NCBI RefSeq assembly: GCF_001679785.1
Contig: NZ_CP016286.1
Location: forward strand, 434,001-498,000
Source of the DNA: Rhizobium leguminosarum
GTDB taxonomy: Bacteria; Pseudomonadota; Alphaproteobacteria; Rhizobiales; Rhizobiaceae
DNA length: 64,000 nucleotides
Direction of reading: 5' to 3'
The notes under the pieces were generated by a model. It did no database searches, had not been told where the DNA came from, and worked only from the letters and a program-made list of their open reading frames with translations. Positions within the stretch are counted from its first letter, which is position 1, and each line of letters begins with the position of its first letter. The translations under genes were made by a program, and so were the position numbers. Below are positions 16,628 to 23,345 of the stretch, one piece after another.

Positions 16628-16645
16628 CTGACAATACACTGTCAG
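16628..16645. promoter_or_regulatory. Palindromic operator candidate between yafY-type gene and lysE
   Basis: CTGACAATACACTGTCAG is a perfect 6-base inverted repeat with a 6-base spacer, 25 bases upstream of the WYL regulator start and 87 bases upstream of the LysE gene. It is the only strong dyad in the divergent promoter and is the likely binding site of the WYL regulator. Confidence 0.6.
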
Positions 16646-16731
16646 TTGGGTTCCCGTATAGAGCTGCCTATCAGATTGAAATCAATCAGGGTCTCTCAAA
16701 ACGGCCCGCAGAACTGAAGGCGGTAACTGAC

Positions 16732-17367
16732 ATGAATTACCATGAAAACCTCTGGCTCTTCTTCACCCTTCTCTTCGGCATCATCATCGTGCCGGGCATG
16801 GACATGCTCTTCGTGCTCGCCAATTCGCTGACCGGCGGCGTCAAACGCGGGCTGGCGGCGACCGGCGGCATCATGGCCGGCGGCGCGGTGCATTCGGCCT
16901 ATGGCGCGGCCGGCGTCGGCGTGCTCGTCACCATGCTGCCGCAGTTTTTCAACGTGCTGCTCTTTGCCGGCGTCGCCTACATGATCTGGATCGGTATTTC
17001 GCTGATCCGCAGTTCGATCACCGTCGAGGCGGTCGGGCCGGGAACCGCATGCTCCGGCTGGCGCGCCTTCCGCCAGGGCGCCGTCACCTGTCTGGTCAAT
17101 CCGAAGGCCTATATCTTCATGTTCGCCGTCTATCCGCAGTTCCTGAGGCCGGAATATGGTCCGATCTGGATGCAGGGGCTGATCATGGGCGCCATGACCG
17201 TCGTCACCCAGTTCGCCATCTACGGCACGCTGGCGATGACGGCCGGCCGCAGCCGCGATCTGCTCGTCGCCAACCCTGACGTTACGGCCTTTGTCGGCCG
17301 CTTCGCCGGACTGCTGCTGGTTGCGGTCTCCGCCTTCAGCCTCTGGCAGGGGTGGAAAAGCGCCTGA
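16732..17367 (+). CDS. LysE/RhtB family amino acid exporter
   Basis: A 211-residue inner-membrane protein with about six hydrophobic segments. The N-terminal signature is seen in LLFGIIIVPGMDMLFVLANS and LTGGVKRGLAATGGIMAG, and the helix-4 region reads GAVTCLVNPKAYIFMFAVYP. These are the landmarks of the LysE/RhtB family, which exports amino acids or homoserine-lactone-like compounds in exchange for protons. Start ATG at 16732 (MNYHENL). Divergent from the WYL regulator, which likely controls it. The cargo cannot be read from sequence. Confidence 0.87.
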   Translation: MNYHENLWLFFTLLFGIIIVPGMDMLFVLANSLTGGVKRGLAATGGIMAGGAVHSAYGAAGVGVLVTMLPQFFNVLLFAGVAYMIWIGISLIRSSITVEAVGPGTACSGWRAFRQGAVTCLVNPKAYIFMFAVYPQFLRPEYGPIWMQGLIMGAMTVVTQFAIYGTLAMTAGRSRDLLVANPDVTAFVGRFAGLLLVAVSAFSLWQGWKSA

Positions 17368-17373
17368 GCGCCA

Positions 17374-17425
17374 CTGCATGTCGCCCGGAAGTGTGCAGCG
17401 GTTCCGGGATAACGACATGCATAAA
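17374..17425. repeat. Rhizobial intergenic repeat (GCATGTCGC...GTGTGCAGCGG type)
   Basis: ACTGCATGTCGCCCGGAAGT, then GTGCAGCGGTTCCGGGATAA and CGACATGCATAAAAGCAG form an imperfect inverted repeat. A closely related copy is at 19053-19100. It separates the LysE gene from the cytochrome operon. Confidence 0.55.
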
Positions 17426-17558
17426 AGCAGAGAACTGCCTATCACATTGTTTTTATGATGATCCGGCAAAACGTGACTGCCCGGACGCATGGATTTTGTC
17501 ATGCTGCCGGTGCAGATTGGCCATCGGCCAGCTTGGCCGAGGAAAAAGGGAGAGCAAT

Positions 17559-17999
17559 ATGAATTGGAAAGCAGCAGCTGCGGCCGTGGCGATGGCGGGA
17601 ATGGCCTTCGGTTCGGTGACCGCGGCCGACGGCACCCATGATTCGCGCGTTGCGTTGATGAAGCAGATCGGCGGTTCGGCCGGGGCCTTAGCAGCCATCG
17701 CCAAGGGCACCAAGCCCTATGACGCCGAAGCGGTGAAGGCGGCGCTGACGACGATCGCCACAACGGCCAAGGTCTTCCCCGACCAGTTCAAGCCGGGCAC
17801 GGAGACCGGCGACGAGGCAGCGAGCCCGAAGATCTGGGAAAACATGGACGACTTCAAGGCGCGCGCCGCCAAACTCTCTGCTGATGCCGAAACCGCGCTG
17901 GCTCAGCTTCCGGCCGATCCCGCAGCCATTGGTGCGACGATGAACACGCTCGGGGCCAATTGCGCCGGCTGTCACAAGGCCTATCGCCTCGGCAAGTGA
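17559..17999 (+). CDS. Cytochrome c' / c556-type protein
   Basis: A 146-residue periplasmic cytochrome. Start ATG at 17559 follows AAAAAGGGAGAG. The signal peptide MNWKAAAAAVAMAGMAFGSV ends near TAA. The mature protein is a four-helix-bundle type with the haem site CAGCH close to the C-terminus (NCAGCHKAYR), which is the hallmark of the cytochrome c'/c556 family. Such proteins bind haem for electron transfer or gas binding. The gene is followed 136 bases later by a diheme cytochrome, suggesting a shared transcript and possibly an electron-transfer chain for a periplasmic dehydrogenase. Confidence 0.85.
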   Translation: MNWKAAAAAVAMAGMAFGSVTAADGTHDSRVALMKQIGGSAGALAAIAKGTKPYDAEAVKAALTTIATTAKVFPDQFKPGTETGDEAASPKIWENMDDFKARAAKLSADAETALAQLPADPAAIGATMNTLGANCAGCHKAYRLGK

Positions 18000-18135
18000 G
18001 CGATAGGCCGTTTTCATCTGGATACTGGATCCGCGCCAGCCTTGCCGCCGGCGCGGATCGCCTTATTCTCCGCGCGTTGCGGACTGGTCACCGGATCGGC
18101 AGGCGGCGACATCATGGCAAAAGGGGAGGCGGCGC

Positions 18136-19050
18136 ATGGTCCGCAGGTTCATCCGGGTACTGCTCTGTCTGATCGGCGTCGCCATCCTCGGCGGAGGCGC
18201 CTTCTATCTCGTCACCGCACCCGATCCACTGCCGGAAAGCCACTGGGCGGGTCTCGGCGCACCGGATCCGGCAAACGGCCAGGCGGTCTTCTGGGCGGGC
18301 GGCTGTGTCAGCTGTCATGCCGCGCCCGGTTCCGAAGGCGATACCAAGCTGACACTTGCAGGCGGGCTGGCACTGAAGAGCCCCTTCGGGACCTTCCACG
18401 TGCCGAACATCTCACCCGATGAAAAGGCCGGCATCGGCACCTGGACGCTTGCTGAGTTCGGCAATGCGATGAAGCGCGGCGTCGGCCCGGGCGGGCAGCA
18501 TCTCTACCCGTCCTTCCCCTATGGCTCCTATTCCCGCATGAGCGACAAGGACGTCAACGATCTCTTCGCCTTCCTAAAGACGCTGCCGAAGAGCGCCAAC
18601 GTCGCGCCCCCGCATGAACTGCCCTTTCCTTACAACATCCGGCTTGCGCTCGGCGGCTGGAAGCTTCTCTATCTCAACGATCAGCCGCGCGTCGCGCTCG
18701 CCAAGAGCGACGACAAGATCAAGCGCGGGCAATATCTCGTCGAAGGCCCCGGCCATTGCGGCGAATGCCATACGCCGCGTGATGCGCTCGGCGGCTTCAA
18801 GGCGGATCAGTGGCTTGCCGGCGCGCCCAATCCGGAAGGCAAGGGCCGCATACCCGATATCACCCCGGCCTCCAAGAGCATCGGCGGCTGGAGCGAGGCC
18901 GATATCGTGAGCTACCTCGAAACCGGCTTCACGCCCGATTTCGATTCCGTCGGCGGCCAGATGGTCGATGTGCAGCAGAACATCGCCCGCCTGCCGGCCT
19001 CCGATCGCGAGGCGATCGCCGCCTATCTGAAGGCGGTGCCGGGGCGTTAA
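18136..19050 (+). CDS. Diheme cytochrome c, dehydrogenase-subunit type
   Basis: A 304-residue membrane-anchored cytochrome. It has an uncleaved or signal-type N-terminal helix (FIRVLLCLIGVAILGGGAFY) and two haem sites, CVSCH (about residue 57) and CGECH (about 211). Between them are FGTFHVPNISPDEKAGIGTW and PSFPYGSYSRMSDKDVNDLF, blocks typical of the cytochrome subunits of gluconate, sorbitol or alcohol dehydrogenases; these usually carry three haems, so a two-haem version is shorter. It lies downstream of the c556 gene in the same direction and probably passes electrons to the quinone pool or an oxidase. No dehydrogenase catalytic subunit is adjacent. Start ATG at 18136 behind GGAGGCG. Confidence 0.85.
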   Translation: MVRRFIRVLLCLIGVAILGGGAFYLVTAPDPLPESHWAGLGAPDPANGQAVFWAGGCVSCHAAPGSEGDTKLTLAGGLALKSPFGTFHVPNISPDEKAGIGTWTLAEFGNAMKRGVGPGGQHLYPSFPYGSYSRMSDKDVNDLFAFLKTLPKSANVAPPHELPFPYNIRLALGGWKLLYLNDQPRVALAKSDDKIKRGQYLVEGPGHCGECHTPRDALGGFKADQWLAGAPNPEGKGRIPDITPASKSIGGWSEADIVSYLETGFTPDFDSVGGQMVDVQQNIARLPASDREAIAAYLKAVPGR

Positions 19051-19052
19051 AG

Positions 19053-19100
19053 CATGTCGCGCAAAAGTGTGCAGTGGTTTTGCGGGATAAAAGGGCGCTG
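19053..19100. repeat. Rhizobial intergenic repeat
   Basis: AAGCATGTCGCGCAAAAGTG followed by TGCAGTGGTTTTGCGGGATA is an imperfect dyad related to 17374-17425. It lies between the convergent cytochrome and GST genes. Confidence 0.55.
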
Positions 19101-19129
19101 CATTTTCCGACAGCCGATCTCGATCCTGC

Positions 19130-19759
19130 TTATAGGGATGTAGGACCAGGCATGAGATCATAGGGATGGCGCCAGCCGGGCATGTTGCTGATACGATCTT
19201 TCCAGGCTGCGATTGCCGGAAAGGCGCTGTGATCGATCCCGGTTTCCTCCGGCATGAAGACGTAGCCCGCCAGAGAGAGGTCCGCGATCGTCAGCCGGTC
19301 GCCGACCATGAAGGCCCGATGGGCCAAGTGTTCGTCAACAATGGCATAGGCAGCTTTAGCCCTCAGTCTCAAAAACTCGACGACTGGTGTCTCGCCGCTC
19401 TTCTGCAGGCCATACATGAACCTCAGCGTCGCGTAATAGCTCGTGAATTTATGGTTGTCGAAAAGGATCCAGCGCATGACGTCGCGTCGTTCTTCGGCCG
19501 TCTGCGCGCCAAACTGGCCTGTCACCTCTGACAAGTAGTCCAGGATAATCCCCGATTGGCTGATCTTGGTTTGCCCATGTTCGAGCACAGGCGCTTCGCC
19601 CTGTTCGTTGATGGTTTTTCGCCATTCTTCAGTTCGCGTTTCGCCGCCCAGATAATCAACGAAAATGCTTTCCCATTCGATGCCGGCAAGCGTGAGGAAG
19701 AGAGCGACCTTGTAACAGTTCCCCGAGAGAGCGAAGCAATGTAGTTTGAAATCTGGCAT
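19130..19759 (-). CDS. Glutathione S-transferase family protein
   Basis: A 209-residue GST. The N-terminal domain reads MPDFKLHCFALSGNCYKVAL with Ser12 as the probable thiolate-stabilising residue, followed by GEAPVLEHG (cis-Pro) and ISQSGIILDYLSE (glutathione gamma-glutamyl binding). The C-terminal helical domain contains FMVGDRLTIADLSLAGYV, the N-capping motif of the family. It differs clearly from the GST at 5834, which uses Cys. Cytoplasmic; physiological substrate not known. Start ATG at 19759 behind AGGAGC. Confidence 0.87.
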   Translation of the reverse strand: MPDFKLHCFALSGNCYKVALFLTLAGIEWESIFVDYLGGETRTEEWRKTINEQGEAPVLEHGQTKISQSGIILDYLSEVTGQFGAQTAEERRDVMRWILFDNHKFTSYYATLRFMYGLQKSGETPVVEFLRLRAKAAYAIVDEHLAHRAFMVGDRLTIADLSLAGYVFMPEETGIDHSAFPAIAAWKDRISNMPGWRHPYDLMPGPTSL

Positions 19760-19927
19760 GAAAGCTCCTCATGCAATTCGATAATTGTCAGTTGGCTGAA
19801 ACCGGTCCTTACATGAATCCGGGCAGCCGCTTCATGCCTTCCAGCCCTGAAGCGCGTCGCAATCTTTCAGATTCGCTCGTCGCGTTTTAGGCCTTTACGC
19901 CACCGCTCACACTTTACGCGACGCGCT

Positions 19928-20422
19928 TTAGGCGATCGACTGCATGTAGCGCATGCCGGTCACCGGACGCGGGGTGAAATCCAGTTGTTCGTAGAAGCGG
20001 TGCGCCAGCACGTTTCCGGTCGCGGCGCTGACGGAAAGGTAGCCGCAGCCGGCATTGCGGGCGGTCTCGCGCGCCCGGTCGACGAGCAGCTGGCCGGTGC
20101 CGTGGCCGCGATGGCCGTCGCGCACGAAGAGATGGTGCAGGTCCATGCCGCGCTTGCCTTCCTGCGCCCTGTAGAGCGGCACAAGAATGGCGTAGCCGAT
20201 CAGCCCTTCGCCGGTCTCGGCGACCAGCGCATTGATCCAGGGCACGGGCCCGAAGAGGTCGCGCTCCAACTGCTCCGGCTTTGTCGCCGCCGCATCGCCG
20301 TGATGGGCGGCAAGCAGGGCGATCATCTCGCCGAGTTCGGGCAGGTCGCGCGGCTTGGCGGCTCGGATGGTCACCACCGATGGGCGCATCAGTGAAATTT
20401 CGCTGTCTTCGATTTCGGTCAT
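19928..20422 (-). CDS. GNAT family N-acetyltransferase
   Basis: A 164-residue acetyltransferase; ATG 20422 (MTEIEDSEIS) is preferred over an in-frame extension to 20500 that crosses a hairpin. Motif A is MDLHHLFVRDGHRGHGTGQL, the acetyl-CoA pyrophosphate loop, at about residues 92-111; motif B ends LAHRFYEQLDF. The N-terminal TIRAAKPRDLPELGEMIALL is the usual first strand and helix. It acetylates an amine on an unknown small molecule or peptide. Monocistronic and divergent from dmeR. Confidence 0.85.
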   Translation of the reverse strand: MTEIEDSEISLMRPSVVTIRAAKPRDLPELGEMIALLAAHHGDAAATKPEQLERDLFGPVPWINALVAETGEGLIGYAILVPLYRAQEGKRGMDLHHLFVRDGHRGHGTGQLLVDRARETARNAGCGYLSVSAATGNVLAHRFYEQLDFTPRPVTGMRYMQSIA

Positions 20423-20468
20423 GGTCTTCGCGTCCTTTGATATTCTGCCGTCAGGACGCTGCCGATAC

Positions 20469-20496
20469 AACAAAGCCGCCTGACGGCGGCTTGTTG
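20469..20496. promoter_or_regulatory. Hairpin in leader between GNAT gene and dmeR
   Basis: AAGCCGCC TGAC GGCGGCTT (20473-20492), extended by CAAC/GTTG on the outside with one bulged A, forms a strong stem-loop about 50 bases upstream of the GNAT start on the minus strand. It could be an attenuator or a transcript boundary. Confidence 0.45.
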
Positions 20497-20654
20497 ACAA
20501 TATGATCTTGTCCGGCCGCCCTTTACAGGTACAGCCAAAAATACGAGCGGCTCTGGTGCGCGTTCTTGATCATGGATCATAGATCGTCGGAAACGCAGAC
20601 TTTGTCAATGGGGATCGGAGCCCATCACAGGCATTGAGCCCCGGCTGCCCTCTT

Positions 20655-20682
20655 GATAGTATACCCCCTATGCTATATGAGA
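20655..20682 (+). promoter_or_regulatory. Candidate DmeR operator
   Basis: AGTATACCCCCTATGCTATA has a run of five C flanked by A/T-rich inverted TATA-type words, the organisation of RcnR/CsoR-family operators. It lies about 10-30 bases upstream of the dmeR ATG at 20690. Confidence 0.6.
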
Positions 20683-20689
20683 GCCCATC

Positions 20690-20962
20690 ATGTCCCACAC
20701 CACCCTGCAGAAAAAGAAGCTCGTCGCCCGCATCAGCCGCCTGAAGGGGCAGATGGAGGCGGTTGAGCGGGCGCTCGAGGCGGAGCGCCCCTGCGGTGAG
20801 ATCCTGCAACTGCTCGCCTCGATCCGCGGCGCCCTGACCGGGCTGACCGGAGAGGTGCTCGACGATCACCTGCGTGAGCATGTGCTGAATGCCGCTGGCG
20901 ATGCGGCCAGGGCAGAGGCGGTGGAGGAAATATCGGAAGTCTTGAGAACCTATATGCGCTAG
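20690..20962 (+). CDS. dmeR: Ni/Co-responsive repressor, RcnR/CsoR family
   Basis: A 90-residue all-helical repressor. The metal ligands known from E. coli RcnR are present at the same numbers: His3, Cys35, His60 and His64. The basic DNA-binding surface lies in KKKLVARISRLKGQMEAVER. The gene precedes the CDF exporter dmeF, an arrangement described in R. leguminosarum as dmeRF, where the regulator releases its operator on nickel or cobalt. The predicted operator lies just upstream (20655-20682), so it should repress itself and dmeF. A hairpin-rich repeat fills the gap to dmeF. Confidence 0.9.
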   Translation: MSHTTLQKKKLVARISRLKGQMEAVERALEAERPCGEILQLLASIRGALTGLTGEVLDDHLREHVLNAAGDAARAEAVEEISEVLRTYMR

Positions 20963-21090
20963 AGCAATTCCGGGAAAAGTGTGAAGCGGTTTTCCCCGGC
21001 AAAGCGCGAAGCGATTTTGCCGAGAATTGCGTAAAAACAAAAGCTTAGAGCGGTTATGCGTTTTCATGAAACGCTGAACCGCTCTAAGCG
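20962..21090. repeat. Intergenic repeat and hairpin between dmeR and dmeF
   Basis: The sequence repeats the AATTCC...AGCGGTTTTCC...AATTGCGTAAAAACAAAAG pattern of 10786-10870. It ends with a 12-base perfect dyad CTTAGAGCGGTT (21044-21055) / AACCGCTCTAAG (21077-21088), with an inner GCGTTT/AAACGC stem. The hairpin may stabilise or partly terminate the dmeRF message. Confidence 0.65.
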
Positions 21091-21110
21091 CGGCGACGAA
21101 GGAGTCTGTC

Positions 21111-22109
21111 ATGAGTGCCGGAATCGACAAAGCTGGAATTGATGCCCTGGAACACGATCACGTCTTCCTCGGCACTGACCATGCGCGCAACGAGCGGCGC
21201 ATCTGGCTGGTGATTGCGCTGACGGCGGTGATGATGGTGGCGGAAATCGCTGCCGGCACCATCTACGGCTCGATGGCGCTCGTCGCCGATGGCTGGCACA
21301 TGTCGACCCATGCCAGTGCCCTGCTGATTTCCGCACTCGCCTATCTCTTCGCCCGCCGGCAGGCGCGTAATCCGCGTTTCACTTTCGGCACCGGCAAGCT
21401 CGGCGATCTCGCCGGCTTCGCCAGCGCCATCGTTCTCGCGTTGATCGCCCTGCTGATGGGCTGGGAAAGCCTGCTGCGCCTTTCCAATCCCGTGCCGATC
21501 GGCTTTACCCAGGCGATCGCCGTGGCGGTGATCGGCCTTGCCGTCAATCTGGTGAGCGCCTGGCTGCTTGCCGGCGGCGGTCATGTCGCGCATGGCGATC
21601 ATGCGCATCACGGGCATGGCAATCATGCCCATGCCCATGGCCATCATCATCATGGACATGGCGACCATGCCCACCACGCAAAGACCGGCGACAACAATAT
21701 CCGCGCCGCCTATCTGCATGTCATCGCCGATGCCCTGACCTCCGTGCTCGCCATTGCGGCGCTGACGCTCGGCAGTCTCTACGGCTGGCTCTGGCTCGAT
21801 CCCTTGATGGGCATCGTCGGCGGGTTGGTGATCGCCAATTGGTCCTGGAGCCTGATGAAATCCTCGGGCGGCGTCCTTCTCGACGTCGTTCCCGAAGGCG
21901 AGACGCTGCCAGCCGAAATCCGCGGCGCCATCGAGACGGAGGATGATCGGATCACCGATCTGCATGTCTGGCAGGTCGGCCCTGGCCATCATGCCGCGAT
22001 CGTCGCCGTCCTCACCTCGCAGCCGCGCGACCCGGCTTTCTACAAGGGCAGGCTCTCGGCGCTGGGAGAACTGTCGCATGTGACGGTCGAGGTCACGCGC
22101 GCCGCATGA
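21111..22109 (+). CDS. dmeF: Cation diffusion facilitator, Ni/Co exporter
   Basis: A 332-residue inner-membrane CDF transporter. It has six hydrophobic helices with the ALVADGWHMSTHASALL metal site in helix II (HxxxD-like arrangement) and VIADALTSVLAI in helix V. Between helices IV and V is a strikingly His-rich loop (residues about 158-190, HGHGNHAHAHGHHHHGHGDH) that is typical of DmeF and related exporters. A cytoplasmic ferredoxin-like C-terminal domain ends with LHVWQVGPGHHAAIVAV. It would export nickel and cobalt in exchange for protons, under control of DmeR. Start ATG at 21111 follows GAAGGAG. Confidence 0.9.
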   Translation: MSAGIDKAGIDALEHDHVFLGTDHARNERRIWLVIALTAVMMVAEIAAGTIYGSMALVADGWHMSTHASALLISALAYLFARRQARNPRFTFGTGKLGDLAGFASAIVLALIALLMGWESLLRLSNPVPIGFTQAIAVAVIGLAVNLVSAWLLAGGGHVAHGDHAHHGHGNHAHAHGHHHHGHGDHAHHAKTGDNNIRAAYLHVIADALTSVLAIAALTLGSLYGWLWLDPLMGIVGGLVIANWSWSLMKSSGGVLLDVVPEGETLPAEIRGAIETEDDRITDLHVWQVGPGHHAAIVAVLTSQPRDPAFYKGRLSALGELSHVTVEVTRAA

Positions 22110-22233
22110 GCGGGCGGGCGGAGATGCTCGGCGGACGACAAGATCGCTCGACGGACGATTAACATCGCCGTGGGGACGACAAGTCGCCGCAATCGCTGCT
22201 TAGCTCTGTCCTCCTGATTCGCCGGAGGATTTC

Positions 22234-23124
22234 ATGGATCTCAGTCTGACCCGCCGCATGCTGATAGGCTCGGCATTGTGCCTGCCTGTGCTGACGCTTC
22301 CCGCCAATGCCGAGGAGAGTGCAGGCGAGGGCGACGACAACATTGACCGCCGCCTTGCTGCGCTGGAAAAACGCACCGGCGGCCGCCTCGGCGTCTCTGT
22401 GCTCGATACCCAGACGAGCATCTCTTTCGGCTATCGCGGCAGCGAGGCCTTTCCCATGTGCAGCACTTTCAAGGCGCTGGCCGCCGCTTTCGTGCTTGCT
22501 CGTGCCGACAAGGGCGAGGAAAACATCGACCGGCGGGTGAGCTACGGCAAGGACAAGCTCGTCGACTATTCGCCGATCAGCGAAAAGCACGCCGACACCG
22601 ACGGCATGACCCTTGCCGCACTCTGCGAGGCGGCGGTGACCGTCAGCGACAACACCGCCGGCAACCTGCTGCTCGAAAGTTTCGGCGGTCCGGCGGGGCT
22701 GACCAATTGGCTGCGCTCGATCGGTGACGGCACGACGCGTCTCGACCGCACCGAGCCGACGTTGAACGAGGGCAGAAGGGGTGATCCGCGCGACACGACG
22801 ACACCGGATGCGATGCTCGACACGCTCGGCAACCTGACCCTCGGCTCGGTCCTCACCGAGGCCTCCTCGGACAGGTTGATCGCCTGGCTGGTGGCGAGCA
22901 CGACAGGCAAGGAGCGGCTCAGGGCCGGCCTGCCGGCGGATTGGAAGGTCGGCGACAAGACCGGCACCGGCCCGAATGGATCACTCGGCAATATCGCGGT
23001 GATCTGGCCGCCGGATCGCGGCCCGATCGTCGCGGCCGTCTATATCAGCGAGACGACCGTGCCGGTGAAGGAACTCAACCCGGTCTTTGCCGAGGTCGGC
23101 CGCATGATCGTCGAGATGGTTTGA
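22234..23124 (+). CDS. bla: Class A beta-lactamase
   Basis: A 296-residue periplasmic enzyme that hydrolyses beta-lactams. The signal peptide MLIGSALCLPVLTLPANAEE includes a Twin-Arg-like RRMLIG preceding the hydrophobic core. Catalytic motifs are in order: S77-T-F-K80 (Ambler Ser70), SDN at 138-140, the omega loop EPTLNE at 174-179 with Glu179 or Glu174 as the general base, and KTG at 242-244. All class A hallmarks are intact, so activity is expected. No regulator of the AmpR type is adjacent, which suggests constitutive chromosomal expression. Start ATG at 22234 behind CGGAGG. Confidence 0.92.
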   Translation: MDLSLTRRMLIGSALCLPVLTLPANAEESAGEGDDNIDRRLAALEKRTGGRLGVSVLDTQTSISFGYRGSEAFPMCSTFKALAAAFVLARADKGEENIDRRVSYGKDKLVDYSPISEKHADTDGMTLAALCEAAVTVSDNTAGNLLLESFGGPAGLTNWLRSIGDGTTRLDRTEPTLNEGRRGDPRDTTTPDAMLDTLGNLTLGSVLTEASSDRLIAWLVASTTGKERLRAGLPADWKVGDKTGTGPNGSLGNIAVIWPPDRGPIVAAVYISETTVPVKELNPVFAEVGRMIVEMV

Positions 23125-23170
23125 GTGGGAAAATGCGAAGGGCGTGATCGACAGCTGTCGCGCGCGAAAA

Positions 23171-23193
23171 CCCCTCCCCACAAGGGGGAGGGG
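23171..23193. repeat. GC-rich palindromic repeat after bla
   Basis: CCCCTCCCCACAAGGGGGAG followed by GGG forms a stem-loop 47 bases after the bla stop. An inverted relative is at 23280-23316. Both could help end transcription from the convergent bla and gcd genes. Confidence 0.6.
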
Positions 23194-23279
23194 CTGCTGT
23201 GTGGCACTCATCGCATTTCATTCCTGACGATGCAGCATGTGGGCTACGTATTTGGTGGCGGGGACTCGCCGCGGGTTAG

Positions 23280-23316
23280 TCCCTCCCCCTTGTGGGGAGG
23301 GGTTGGGGAGGGGCCT
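23280..23316. repeat. GC-rich palindromic repeat near gcd end
   Basis: CCCTCCCCCTTGTGGGGAGG followed by GGTTGGGGAGGGG. It is the inverted counterpart of the repeat at 23171-23193, with about 90 bases between. Confidence 0.6.
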
Positions 23317-23345
23317 TGTCCCGCAAGAGGACGGCAACTTCCCCA

